A stretch of DNA of 64,000 nucleotides from Bordetella genomosp. 8 (GCF_002119685.1 NZ_CP021108.1:5084001-5148000); one strand, 5' to 3'. Counted from the first letter of the stretch, positions 7,545 to 16,279 are shown. A program made the numbers and translations. Notes: generated by a model from the sequence alone, not told the origin.

Positions 7545-9284
7545 ATGTACACATTGGGCATCAACGCCGCCTTTCACGACTGTTCCGCCACGCTGGTGCG
7601 CGATGGCGAGGTGCTGGCGGCCGCGGAGGAAGAACGCTTCACCCGCATCAAGCACGGCAAACGGCCCGTACCCTTCAGCGCCTGGCAGCTGCCCTATCAC
7701 GCCATCGACTACTGCCTGGCCTATGCGGGAATCACGCTGTCCGACGTCGACCACGTCGCTTATTCCTTCGATCCGTCGCTGCTGGCCGGCGGTCGACCCC
7801 TGCCCGAGACCATCACGCTGCCGCTGGAGCCTTCGCGGCAAACGCACGGGGCGGACGGCCTATCCCCATGGGACCCGCTGTTCCTGTCCTATATCGTGAA
7901 CGCGCCGCGGCAACTGATAGGCGGCGCGCCGCACCACCTGCGCCAGCGCTTCGAAGGGCTGACGCTGGACCAGTTGCTCGGGCGTTGGCAGTACGTCGAG
8001 CATCATCTGTCGCACGAGGCCAGCGCCTTCCTGGCGGCGCCCTGTGAAGAGTGCGCGGTGCTGACCATGGACGGCCGCGGCGAACGCGTTACCACCAGCT
8101 ATGGCCACTTCACGAAAGGCCGCTATCGGCGTCTCAGGCAGATCGACCTGCCGCACTCGCTGGGCCTGCTGTACGAGGACGTCACGGACTACCTGGGCTT
8201 TCTGCGCTCCTCCGACGAGTACAAGGTGATGGCGCTGGCTTCCTATGGCAAGCCCGAGTATGTGGACCTGTTCCGCGAGATCGTCCGCCTGGACAAGGAA
8301 GGCGGCTACACCATGGAGCCGATCAACCTGGTCAGCCGGTTCGGCCCGGCGCGCAAGCGCGGATCGCCATTCGAGCAGCGCCACATGGATATCGCCCACT
8401 CGCTGCAGCAGATGCTGGAAGAAACCGCCTTGCACATGGCGACATGGCTGCAGGCGCAGACCGGCGCGCAGCACCTGAGCATGGCCGGCGGCGTGGCATT
8501 GAACTGCGTGATGAATGCGCGCATCGCGGCGGATGGCCCATTCAAGTCGGTATGGGTCCAGCCCGCCGCGGGCGACGCCGGTACATCGCTGGGCGCGGCG
8601 CTATGGGTGGACTACGAACGCCGCGAGGCGCCGGGGCGGCGCTGGGCCATGCAGCACGCCTACCTCGGACCCGAGTATGCCGACGAGGAAATCGAGCGCC
8701 TGCTCGATCGGTCGCACCTCGCATACCGGCGGCTGGACGATGTGGCCGAACAGGCTGCGGAACTGCTGGCGCAGGAAAAGATCCTGGGCTGGTTCCAGGG
8801 CCGCATGGAGTTCGGCCCCCGCGCGCTGGGCGCGCGCTCCATCCTGGCCTCGCCGCGCGACAGCGCCATGCAGGCCAGGCTGAATGGCTTGAAGGACCGA
8901 GAGGACTTCCGGCCGGTGGCGCCGGTCGTCATGGAAGAGCGCGCCCACGAGTGGTTCGATGCGCGCGGCGAAACGGGCATCTGCGCGCCGTTCATGCTGT
9001 TCGTCTATGACGTGCTGCCGCATCGCGAACGCCAGATACCGGCGGTCAAGCACATCGACGGCACGGCACGCGTGCAGACGGTGCGGCGCGACCAGCACGC
9101 GCTGTACTACGACCTGCTGGCCGCCTTCGAACGCCGCACCGGCGTGCCCGTGCTGGTGAATACCTCGTTCAACACGCGGGGCCTGCCGGTGGTCTGCACC
9201 CCGCGCGACGCGCTGGAATCGTTCTGGACCTCGCCGCTGGACGCCCTGGTCATCGGCAGCTATCTCGTGGAGAAGCCGCTTTGA
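7545..9284 (+). CDS. NodU/CmcH family O-carbamoyltransferase
   Basis: This 579-aa protein has the two-domain layout of NodU, CmcH and TobZ. The N-terminal ASKHA-fold domain starts LGINAAFHDCSATLV and includes AAAEEERFTRIKHGKRP, SMAGGVALNCVMNARI and QPAAGDAGTSLGAAL. The C-terminal YrdC-like carbamoyltransferase domain has GRMEFGPRALGARSILA, RPVAPVV and NTSFNTRGLP. Such enzymes use carbamoyl phosphate and ATP to make carbamoyl-AMP and move the carbamoyl group to a sugar or other hydroxyl. In this operon the acceptor is probably a sugar residue of the glycan. The ATG follows TAAAGGACAACACC, 32 bases after the previous stop. Confidence 0.93.
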   Translation: MYTLGINAAFHDCSATLVRDGEVLAAAEEERFTRIKHGKRPVPFSAWQLPYHAIDYCLAYAGITLSDVDHVAYSFDPSLLAGGRPLPETITLPLEPSRQTHGADGLSPWDPLFLSYIVNAPRQLIGGAPHHLRQRFEGLTLDQLLGRWQYVEHHLSHEASAFLAAPCEECAVLTMDGRGERVTTSYGHFTKGRYRRLRQIDLPHSLGLLYEDVTDYLGFLRSSDEYKVMALASYGKPEYVDLFREIVRLDKEGGYTMEPINLVSRFGPARKRGSPFEQRHMDIAHSLQQMLEETALHMATWLQAQTGAQHLSMAGGVALNCVMNARIAADGPFKSVWVQPAAGDAGTSLGAALWVDYERREAPGRRWAMQHAYLGPEYADEEIERLLDRSHLAYRRLDDVAEQAAELLAQEKILGWFQGRMEFGPRALGARSILASPRDSAMQARLNGLKDREDFRPVAPVVMEERAHEWFDARGETGICAPFMLFVYDVLPHRERQIPAVKHIDGTARVQTVRRDQHALYYDLLAAFERRTGVPVLVNTSFNTRGLPVVCTPRDALESFWTSPLDALVIGSYLVEKPL

Positions 9285-9352
9285 GCGGCACGGCGCACCA
9301 CCCGACGGCGCCACGCCCGCGGGACGAACGGATGAATGATCAGGATGAACCC

Positions 9353-10336
9353 ATGATTGCCGAATCCCGACCGCGCATCTCGGTGGTGGTTCCGACCTAC
9401 CGCCGCCCCGACCTGCTCCAACGCTGCCTGGAGGCCCTGCTGCGCCAGACGCTGAAACCGGGCGATTACGAGATCATCGTCTGCGACGACGGCCCCAGCG
9501 ATGCCGCATATCAGGTGGTGGTCAAGCTGACGCCCGTGGCCGGCGGCCCGGCGCTGCGCTATGTCCCGGTCACGGGTACGCAGGGGCCGGCGGGGGCCCG
9601 CAACGCCGGATGGCGGCGCGCGCGGGCGGAGCTGATCGCCTTCACCGACGACGACACAGTGCCCGACCCGGCCTGGCTGGCCGCCGGACTGGCCGCGTTG
9701 TCGCCCGGGGTGGACGCGCTGTCGGGGCGCATCGTCATGCCGCTGCCGCCCCATCCCACGGACTACGAGCTCGACGCCAGCCGCCTGCAGGACGCCGAGT
9801 TCGCCACGGCGAATGTCTTCCTGCGGCGCGACGCCCTGGCGCGCGTCGGCGGTTTCGATCCGCGCTTCCAGCTGGCGTGGCGGGAAGATTCCGATCTGCA
9901 TTTCTCGCTGATGGAACACGGACTGCGCGTCGAACGCGCGCCGCACGCCATCGTGGTGCATCCCATCCGTCCCGGCTCATTCGGCGCCGGCATAGGCATG
10001 CAGCGCAAGATCGTATTCGACACGCTGCTGTACAAAAAACATCCGCGCCTGTACCGCGAGCGTATCCGGCCGCATCCGCCGTGGTTCTACCTGTCCGTGA
10101 CGGCCATGCTGATACTCGCGGTGGCGGCGCTCGCCGCGGGCTGGTACGCAGCGGGCGCGGCCGCGCTGCTGGCCTGGCTGGCGCTGACCGCATGGTTCAG
10201 CCTGCGCCGCCTGCGCGGCACGCGTCGCACACCGGACCACATCGTGGAGATCCTCATGACGTCCGCCGCGATCCCCCCAGTCTCCATCTTCTGGCGCATC
10301 GTCGGGTCGTTGCGCTACAAGGCGGGCTTTCCATGA
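9353..10336 (+). CDS. GT2 family glycosyltransferase with C-terminal membrane segments
   Basis: The GT-A domain opens ISVVVPTYRRPDLL and has CDDG, the TDDDTVPDP metal-binding DxD-like motif and FQLAWREDSDLHFSLMEHG, the ED/region that binds acceptor in GT2. Residues of about 235-285 contain two hydrophobic stretches (AMLILAVAALAAGWYAAGAA and a second), so it is probably anchored in the inner membrane. I chose the ATG at 9353 (327 aa) because CAGGA lies seven bases before it; ATG 9332 is possible and would add seven residues. It lies between a carbamoyltransferase and a GT9 gene in the sigma-54 operon. The last codons overlap the next ATG. Confidence 0.85.
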   Translation: MIAESRPRISVVVPTYRRPDLLQRCLEALLRQTLKPGDYEIIVCDDGPSDAAYQVVVKLTPVAGGPALRYVPVTGTQGPAGARNAGWRRARAELIAFTDDDTVPDPAWLAAGLAALSPGVDALSGRIVMPLPPHPTDYELDASRLQDAEFATANVFLRRDALARVGGFDPRFQLAWREDSDLHFSLMEHGLRVERAPHAIVVHPIRPGSFGAGIGMQRKIVFDTLLYKKHPRLYRERIRPHPPWFYLSVTAMLILAVAALAAGWYAAGAAALLAWLALTAWFSLRRLRGTRRTPDHIVEILMTSAAIPPVSIFWRIVGSLRYKAGFP

Positions 10337-11409
10337 CGGGCGATCTCTGGCATCCGCGGCCGCGCCGCATCGCGATCTTCCGCGCATTGCAGCTGGGCGA
10401 TATGTTGTGCGCCGTGCCGGCGTTGCGCGCCTTGCGGCAACACTGCCCCGACGCCCGCATCACGCTGATCGGGCTGGATAATGCCGGCCCATTCGTGCAG
10501 CGCTTCCGGCGCTACCTGGACGACCTGCTGCCCTTTCCCGGGATTCCGGACTTCCCGGAGCAGGCCGCCCGGCCCGAGGCCCTGCCCGCCTTCCACCGCC
10601 AGGCGCGAGCGCGCGGGTTCGACCTGGCCTTGCAGATGCACGGTAGCGGCACGATATCGCTGCCCATCGTGCGCGCGCTGGGCGCGCGCGCGCACGCCGG
10701 CTTCGTCCCGCATGGCGGCATGGCATGCCAGGGCCGGCTCATGCCCTGGCCGGACGACCTGCCCGAGCCGCTGCGCTATACGGCGCTGATGCGGCACCTG
10801 GGCGTGCCGGTGCATGGCGACGCGCTCGAAATGCCATTGACGCCGGAAGATCATGCCGAGGCCGATCGCGTTGCCACGGAGGCCGGCCTCGATCCGGCAA
10901 CGACCGTACTGATCCATCCGGGCGCGCGCCTGCGGTCGCGCCGCTGGCCGGCGGCACGCTACGGCGCCGTTGCCGCGCGGCTGGCTGGCCAGGGGTGGCG
11001 CATCGCCGTGACCGGCAGCGCCGACGAACGCGCGCTGGCCGCGGAAGTCCTGGCGGCCGCCGGGCCCGGCGCCATCGACCTGACGGCCCGCACGTCGCTG
11101 GGCGCGCTGGCGGCCCTGCTGGCGCGGGCGCCGCTGCTGGTCTGCAACGACACCGGTGTTTCGCACGTCGCCGCGGCGGTGGGCACGCCCAGCGTCGTCG
11201 TGGCCTGCGGCAGCGACACGCAGCGGTGGGCGCCGCTGGACAAGAGGCGTCACACCGTCCTGGCCGACCATCCGCCATGCCGTCCCTGCGCCTACGAGAC
11301 CTGCCCCATCGGCCACGTGTGCGCCTTGAATGTCTCCGTCGACGCCGTCATGGGCGCCGTGGAGGCGAAACTCAGCCTGCCGGAACGAAGGAACAGCCAT
11401 GCCGCGTAG
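10333..11409 (+). CDS. GT9 (heptosyltransferase family) glycosyltransferase, second copy
   Basis: The 358-aa protein has IAIFRALQLGDMLCAVPALRALR near the start, LIHPGARLRSRRWPAARYGAVAARL in the middle (phosphate/heptose donor site) and LLVCNDTGVSHVAAAVGTPSVVV near the end, all typical of GT9. Like the copy at 6334 it ends with a cysteine cluster (CRPCAYETCPIGHVC). The two copies differ widely in sequence, so this is not a recent duplication. The ATG overlaps the preceding stop codon (ATGA); there is no strong ribosome site, which suggests coupled translation. It likely adds a heptose-type sugar to the same glycan. Confidence 0.9.
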   Translation: MTGDLWHPRPRRIAIFRALQLGDMLCAVPALRALRQHCPDARITLIGLDNAGPFVQRFRRYLDDLLPFPGIPDFPEQAARPEALPAFHRQARARGFDLALQMHGSGTISLPIVRALGARAHAGFVPHGGMACQGRLMPWPDDLPEPLRYTALMRHLGVPVHGDALEMPLTPEDHAEADRVATEAGLDPATTVLIHPGARLRSRRWPAARYGAVAARLAGQGWRIAVTGSADERALAAEVLAAAGPGAIDLTARTSLGALAALLARAPLLVCNDTGVSHVAAAVGTPSVVVACGSDTQRWAPLDKRRHTVLADHPPCRPCAYETCPIGHVCALNVSVDAVMGAVEAKLSLPERRNSHAA

Positions 11410-12370
11410 TCCGACCCCACTGCGCCCGTTGCGCATCCTGACCTGGCATGTACACGCCAACTACCTGTACGCGCTGACGCGCGTGCCGCATGAATTCTTC
11501 GTGCCCGTCCGCGCGGGGAACCCGCCCGGCTATGGCGCGCTGGGCGATCGCATTCCCTGGGGCGGACACGTGCGGCAGATCGACGCCGATGCGCTACGCG
11601 AAGCCCGGTTCGATTTGGTGGTCTACCAATCCCGCGCCACCTACGAAGAGCGCGAGCGGCTGTTGTCGCCGGCGCAGCTCGCCCTGCCCTGCGCCTATAT
11701 CGAGCACGATCCGCCCATGCCGCATCCCACCGATACGGCGCACTGGTTCCGGCACGAGCGCGGCACCCTGGTCCACGTCACCCACTACAACCGCGTGGCC
11801 TGGGACAACGGCGCGGTGCGCACGGCGGTCATCGAACATGGCGTGCCTGCGCCGGGCATCGACCCGCGATCCGACCGCCTGGCGCGCGGCATCACCGTCA
11901 TCAACCACCTGCGCCGGCGCGGCCGCCGCATGGGCGCGGACCTGTTCGAACAGGCGCGCGCGCAGGTGCCGCTGGACCTGATCGGCATGGATGCGCAAGC
12001 CATGGGCGGGCTGGGCGAGATACCCAACATGGAAGTCGGCGCCTTCATGTCGCGCTACCGTTTCTTCTACAGCCCCATCCGCTATACCAGCCTGGGGCTG
12101 GCCCTGATCGAGGCCATGATGGCCGGCTTGCCTGTCGTGGGCTTCGCCGCCACCGAGCTGGCGCGGGTCATCGTCAATGGCCGCAACGGCTATATCGACA
12201 CCGATCCGGACCGGCTCATCGACGTCATGAAAGCCCTGATAGACGAACCGCGCCTGGCCGCCGACTGGGGCGCGGAAGCCAGGAAAACGGCACTGGAGCG
12301 CTACGGCATGGACCGTTTCGTAGCGGATTGGACCACCTTGTTCGCAAGGCTGATGGGAGATACGCAATGA
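11399..12370 (+). CDS. GT4-like glycosyltransferase
   Basis: This 323-aa protein begins LRILTWHVHANYLYALTRVPHEFFVPV, recognised in single-domain-like GT-B enzymes that read a short N-terminal domain, and ends with YTSLGLALIEAMMAGLPVVGFAATEL, the GT1/GT4 donor-binding E-x7-E motif (E at about residue 238). The N-terminal domain is short for GT4, and a His-rich EHDPPMPHPTDTAH segment lies at about residues 102-116. The ATG follows AAGGAACAGCC and lies inside the previous gene's last codons. The enzyme acts in the cytoplasm on the glycan made by the operon; donor unknown. Confidence 0.8.
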   Translation: MPRSPTPLRPLRILTWHVHANYLYALTRVPHEFFVPVRAGNPPGYGALGDRIPWGGHVRQIDADALREARFDLVVYQSRATYEERERLLSPAQLALPCAYIEHDPPMPHPTDTAHWFRHERGTLVHVTHYNRVAWDNGAVRTAVIEHGVPAPGIDPRSDRLARGITVINHLRRRGRRMGADLFEQARAQVPLDLIGMDAQAMGGLGEIPNMEVGAFMSRYRFFYSPIRYTSLGLALIEAMMAGLPVVGFAATELARVIVNGRNGYIDTDPDRLIDVMKALIDEPRLAADWGAEARKTALERYGMDRFVADWTTLFARLMGDTQ

Positions 12371-13365
12371 TCCAGGCTTGTACTCGTCCTTTGCGCGTTC
12401 TGGTGTCGGGCGGCGCCGGCTTCATCGGCTCGCACCTGTGCGCGCGGCTGCTCGACAAAGGGCATACCGTCATCTGCCTGGACAACTTCTATACCGGCCA
12501 AGTGCAGCACGTCGAGCCCTTGAAAAGCAATCCACGCTTCGCGCTGGTCACGCATGACGTCGTCGAACCCTACGAGGCACAGGTCGACCGCATCTACAAC
12601 CTTGCGTGTCCCGCCTCGCCCATCCATTACCAGAACCAGCCGGTGCATACGCTGCGAACCTGCGTACTGGGCGCGATGAACATGCTGGAGCTGGCCCGCG
12701 CGACAGGGGCGCGCATCCTGCAGGCATCGACCAGCGAAGTCTACGGCGATCCGCAGGTGCATCCGCAACGCGAAAGCTACTGGGGCCACGTCAATCCCAT
12801 CGGCATACGTTCCTGCTATGACGAAGGCAAGCGTTGCGCGGAAACCCTGTTCCACGACTATGCCCGCGTCTATGGCGTACGGGTCAAGATCGCCCGGATC
12901 TTCAACACCTACGGTCCCAGCATGGCGCCCAACGACGGCCGCATCGTTTCCAATTTCATCCTGCAGGCATTGCAGGGGCGGCCCATCACCATCTATGGCG
13001 ACGGCAGCCAGACGCGCGCCTTCTGCTACGTGGACGATATGGTGGATGCGCTGGAGCGCCTGATGGAAAGCCCGGACGATGTGACCGGGCCGATCAACCT
13101 GGGCAATCCGCAGGAGCTGACAGTGCTGGATATCGCGCAGCGCATCCAGCGCCTGGCGGGCACCCGCGTGCCGCTGGACTTCCAGCCGCTGCCGCCGGAC
13201 GACCCCACCCAGCGCTGCCCCGACATCGGCCTGGCCGCCCGCGAGCTGGGTTGGGCCCCGTGCGTGCCGGTGGACGAAGGCCTGCGGCACACGATCCGCT
13301 ATTTCAGCCAGTTCGTGAACGCGGATATCGTACGGGCGCCGGCGCGAGCCGATGCGTCGCTATAG
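12367..13365 (+). CDS. UDP-glucuronate decarboxylase (UDP-xylose synthase-like)
   Basis: The 332-aa extended SDR has the GGAGFIGSH NAD-binding motif (15-23) and the signatures that mark the UXS group: NLACPASPIHYQ, STSEVYGDPQVHPQ, YWGHVNPIGIRSCYDEGKR (catalytic Tyr and Lys) and ARIFNTYGP. UXS converts UDP-glucuronate to UDP-xylose with bound NAD. This would provide a pentose donor for one of the operon's glycosyltransferases. No UDP-glucose dehydrogenase is in the window, so UDP-glucuronate must come from elsewhere. Start and preceding stop overlap as ATGA. Assignment to UXS over dTDP-glucose dehydratase is good but not tested. Confidence 0.88.
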   Translation: MIQACTRPLRVLVSGGAGFIGSHLCARLLDKGHTVICLDNFYTGQVQHVEPLKSNPRFALVTHDVVEPYEAQVDRIYNLACPASPIHYQNQPVHTLRTCVLGAMNMLELARATGARILQASTSEVYGDPQVHPQRESYWGHVNPIGIRSCYDEGKRCAETLFHDYARVYGVRVKIARIFNTYGPSMAPNDGRIVSNFILQALQGRPITIYGDGSQTRAFCYVDDMVDALERLMESPDDVTGPINLGNPQELTVLDIAQRIQRLAGTRVPLDFQPLPPDDPTQRCPDIGLAARELGWAPCVPVDEGLRHTIRYFSQFVNADIVRAPARADASL

Positions 13366-13389
13366 GGATGCGCGTCAAGGGAGACCCGG

Positions 13390-14193
13390 GTGCGACCCAT
13401 CGATGACCCTGGCACGATCGCGGCGATCTCGCCGCATCTGGACGACGCGGTAGCGGGCTGCGGCGCGCTGCTCGCGGGCGCGCCTGGCAGCACCGTGATC
13501 ACCGTGTTCGCCGGCGTGCCGGATGCCACCGCGCCGCTGACGGACTGGGATCGGCGTTGCGGTTTCGGCGACGGCGTCGCCGCCATGAAGTGGCGCCTGG
13601 CGGAGGACGACAAGGCCCTGCATCTGCTCAAGGCCCACCCCGTGCGCCTGCCCTTCCTGGACGACCAGTACATGCGCGCCATGGCGCTCGCGACCGCCAA
13701 GCCCGACAAGGTGGCGCATGCGCTGGACGCCGCGCTGGAAAAGGCCGGCGCGCGCACGGTGCTGTTTCCCCTGGGCCTGTTCCATTCCGATCACACGCTG
13801 GTGTCGGATGCCGTGCTGGGCCTTTTCACCACCCGGCCGCAGCGGCGCTGGGTGGCCTACGAGGACGCGCTGTACCGCACCAAGCCAGGGCTGCTTCATG
13901 CCAGGCTGGTGCAGTTCTACACGCGTGGCGTCAGCCTCACGCCGGTGGCCTTCGCCAATACGAACGGGCACCGCAAGGCGACCGCGATGTCGGCCTACGG
14001 CAGCCAGATGCCGGAACTGGGCATCACCCGTAACGAAGGCGACACCACGGCCCCAGAGCGGTACTGGCTGCTGAGCGAAGCCATCAAGCAGGCGCCCGAG
14101 TCCCGTGAACCACCTGTCGGCGCGGGCGACGCGGGTGATGCGGGCGGACAGCCGGCTCCACGGCAGCCGGGGACGGCGGCACGAAGGCCATGA
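13390..14193 (+). CDS. PIG-L family deacetylase
   Basis: The 267-aa protein begins with a GTG that follows AAGGGAGACCCGG. Its N-terminus reads ISPHLDDAVAGCGALL, the zinc motif of PIG-L/LmbE deacetylases (His16, Asp18, Asp19), with P-to-L and E-to-A changes relative to PHPDDE; HSDH at about residue 137 supplies the third zinc ligand. These enzymes remove acetyl groups from N-acetylglucosamine-type residues. The last 25 residues are rich in Gly, Ala and Pro and probably disordered. It overlaps the next gene by ATGA. The replaced acidic residue (PHxDDE to PHLDDA) means activity is not certain. Confidence 0.82.
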   Translation: MRPIDDPGTIAAISPHLDDAVAGCGALLAGAPGSTVITVFAGVPDATAPLTDWDRRCGFGDGVAAMKWRLAEDDKALHLLKAHPVRLPFLDDQYMRAMALATAKPDKVAHALDAALEKAGARTVLFPLGLFHSDHTLVSDAVLGLFTTRPQRRWVAYEDALYRTKPGLLHARLVQFYTRGVSLTPVAFANTNGHRKATAMSAYGSQMPELGITRNEGDTTAPERYWLLSEAIKQAPESREPPVGAGDAGDAGGQPAPRQPGTAARRP

Positions 14194-15446
14194 GCGAGGC
14201 GCCGGCCCGTGTGTCCATCGTCGTGCTGACCTACCAGCGGCGCGGGGAACTGCTCGGCAACCTGGAGCGGCTGCTGCGCCGGAATCCCGGGGTGCCCGTG
14301 ATCGTGGTCGACAATGGTTCGCGTGACGGGACGGCGGACGCCGTCGCCGCGGCCTACCCCGGCGTGACGCTCGTGCGCGCTCCCGGCAATCTCGGCGCCG
14401 CCGGCCGCAATCTGGGGGTGGCGGTCGCCACCACCCCCTATATCGCCTTCTGCGACGACGATACCTGCTGGGAAGTCGGCGCGCTGGCCGAGGCCCAGCG
14501 GCTGCTGGACGGCGCGCCACGCGCGGGCGTCATCAACGCCGCCGTGCGCGTCGGGCCCAGCGGCAGACTCGACGCCACCTGCCTGGCCATGTCCCGCAGC
14601 CCGCTGGGCCGTGGCCCCTTGGGCACCACGCGGCTGCTGGGCTTCATGGCCGGCGCGTGTGTCGTGCGGCGCCAGGCCTACCTGCAGGCCGGCGGCTACG
14701 AAGCCCGTTATTTCATAGGCGGCGAAGAAGCGTTGATGGCCCTGGACCTGGCGACCTTGGGCTGGGACATGCTCTACGCGGGGCAGGTCGCGACCTGGCA
14801 TTACCCATCTCCAAACCGAGACCGCCCCGGCAGAAGGCGGCTGCTCAGCCGCAACGACCTGTGGACGGCCTGGTTGCGGTTGCCCGCGGGCGTCGCCTGG
14901 GCCGCGACATGGACCGTGCTGCGGGAGTGCCGCCAGCACGGCGATGCGCTCCGGGTGCTGGGAGCAGCACTGGCGGGGGCGGCCTGGATCCTGCGGGCAC
15001 GCCGTTGCATCTCGGCGGCGGTCGAATGCCAACGCCAACGGGTCGCCAATACCGTCACCGCCGAGGACGCCGTACTCATCCACGATGCGCAAATCTTGCC
15101 AAGCCTGCGCACATCGCACGGGCACGAGGCGTGCGCCACTCGCGTGCATCCAGGCCGCACACCCCAGGAGACGCTCATGACGATGCACCGCGACACAGAG
15201 AGCCGGGCTGACGAAAAAGCCCTCACCGACCATAGCGGCGACGCACAAGATCACGCAGTTTTACGTCCCGATACAGGCCCCCGCTCCGATCCGCCCCCGC
15301 GCTCGTTGCAGAACCGGCCGCTCGACCCTAACTCCTCGGCAGAAAAGACTTTTCCCCCGGGCGTGGACGCGGCCGACGTGCTCGATCCGGGCCGGCAGAC
15401 TCCCGGGGCACCGCCCGTGGACAATCGATCGGGGCAAAAGCGCTAG
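14190..15446 (+). CDS. GT2 family glycosyltransferase with an unusual hydrophilic C-terminal tail
   Basis: Residues 1-300 form a GT2 glycosyltransferase: VSIVVLTYQRRGEL, VIVVDNGSRDGT, FCDDDTCWE (DxD-like) and GGYEARYFIGGEEALMALDL. The remaining 118 residues have no similarity I know to GT2 proteins and are rich in Asp, Arg, Pro, Ser and Gln. An in-frame ATG at 15177 (residue 330) follows CAGGAGACGCTC, a strong ribosome site, and a TGA in the +1 frame overlaps that ATG, which is the overlap style seen at most joints of this operon. So the tail may be, or have been, a separate 89-aa protein. It is the last gene of the operon; the hemerythrin promoter follows 16 bases later. Confidence 0.82.
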   Translation: MSEAPARVSIVVLTYQRRGELLGNLERLLRRNPGVPVIVVDNGSRDGTADAVAAAYPGVTLVRAPGNLGAAGRNLGVAVATTPYIAFCDDDTCWEVGALAEAQRLLDGAPRAGVINAAVRVGPSGRLDATCLAMSRSPLGRGPLGTTRLLGFMAGACVVRRQAYLQAGGYEARYFIGGEEALMALDLATLGWDMLYAGQVATWHYPSPNRDRPGRRRLLSRNDLWTAWLRLPAGVAWAATWTVLRECRQHGDALRVLGAALAGAAWILRARRCISAAVECQRQRVANTVTAEDAVLIHDAQILPSLRTSHGHEACATRVHPGRTPQETLMTMHRDTESRADEKALTDHSGDAQDHAVLRPDTGPRSDPPPRSLQNRPLDPNSSAEKTFPPGVDAADVLDPGRQTPGAPPVDNRSGQKR

Positions 15447-15462
15447 GTTTTCGCGTTACAGC

Positions 15463-15478
15463 GGGCACGGGGCTTGCG
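15463..15478 (+). promoter_or_regulatory. Sigma-54 (-24/-12) promoter of the hemerythrin-like gene
   Basis: GGGCACGGGGCTTGCG has GG at 15464-15465 and GC at 15476-15477 with ten bases between, matching the RpoN pattern GGCAC-N5-TTGC. Transcription would start near 15489, about 39 bases before the ATG at 15528. A CGTTACA similar to the repeat at 3543-3569 precedes it directly. Confidence 0.65.
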
Positions 15479-15527
15479 TCGATGCCGCGCCGCGCCATTG
15501 CGGCACCCCGTGAACCAGGAGAACAGT

Positions 15528-16007
15528 ATGAATAAGGCGGAAATCCCTCTCGCACAGCGCGATGCCCTGACCCTGATGCTGGACGATCATTCCACGATCA
15601 AAAAGCTTTTCAAGGATTTCGGGAAAACGGATGACCCGGAAATCCGCGAATCGATTGCCCACGAGGCCTGCATGACCTTGACGGTCCTGGCCCAGATCGA
15701 AGAAGAATTGTTCTACCCCTTCGTCCGTGCCCAGAACCCCGCCGCTTTCGGCCGGCTGCTGGACAAGGCCGTGGTCGAACATGGCGTGGCGCGCAATCTG
15801 GTTGCCCAGATCCAGGGCATGACCAGCGACGACCCCCTGTTCCATGCCCGCGTGTCGGTGTTGGGCGACTACATCAGCCACCACATCGAAGAAGAGGAAG
15901 GCGAACTCTTCCCGAAGCTGGTCGTGCTGAACGTCGATCTGCGCGCCGTCGCCAAGAAGATGCAGCAGCGCAAGGAAGAAATCGCCACCGTGGCCCATAT
16001 CGCGTGA
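15528..16007 (+). CDS. Hemerythrin HHE domain protein
   Basis: This 159-aa, four-helix protein carries the diiron-ligand pattern of bacterial hemerythrin-like domains: DDHSTIKKLF (His21), AHEACMTL (His45), IEEELFYP (Glu59/60), EHGVARNLV (His85) and SHHIEEEEGELFP (His118/119, Glu123). Such proteins bind O2 or NO or help repair iron-sulfur centres; the specific role here is unknown. It begins at an ATG preceded by CCAGGAGAACAGT. The upstream sigma-54 promoter groups it with the glycan operon, the ABC fusion and the DUF4142 gene. A 70-aa gene follows 28 bases later and probably shares its transcript, which ends at the terminator at 16280. Confidence 0.9.
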   Translation: MNKAEIPLAQRDALTLMLDDHSTIKKLFKDFGKTDDPEIRESIAHEACMTLTVLAQIEEELFYPFVRAQNPAAFGRLLDKAVVEHGVARNLVAQIQGMTSDDPLFHARVSVLGDYISHHIEEEEGELFPKLVVLNVDLRAVAKKMQQRKEEIATVAHIA

Positions 16008-16035
16008 CCGGCACGCCGGTGGGGATCGGATTGAA

Positions 16036-16248
16036 ATGAGGATATTGACGAAGGAAACCCCCAATTCGCGGGCGACCCTATGGCTGGCGCCCACCATGCA
16101 GGGGGGGTTCCGCTGGGAAGTCGAAGTCGTCGACACGGGTAAGACGACGGTGCCCCAGCTGATTCAATCCCAATTCATTTACCGTACGCCTACCGATGCC
16201 GCGTTGGATGGGATCCGCGCCCTGGAAGAGCTGGCCGTACTGCCCTAG
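16036..16248 (+). CDS. Small hypothetical protein, 70 aa
   Basis: I do not recognise the family. The protein is soluble, with the central stretch GGFRWEVEVVDTGKTTVPQL and a final helix rich in Ala, Leu and Glu (ALDGIRALEELAVL). It looks like a small alpha/beta fold. GGGATCGGA precedes the ATG at a suitable distance. It lies 28 bases after the hemerythrin gene, on the same strand, and is followed 32 bases later by a strong terminator, so the two form a short operon. Codon use is like its neighbours, which supports it as a real gene. Confidence 0.65.
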   Translation: MRILTKETPNSRATLWLAPTMQGGFRWEVEVVDTGKTTVPQLIQSQFIYRTPTDAALDGIRALEELAVLP

Positions 16249-16279
16249 CGGCATAGGCCCGTCTCTATCCAGGCATGAG

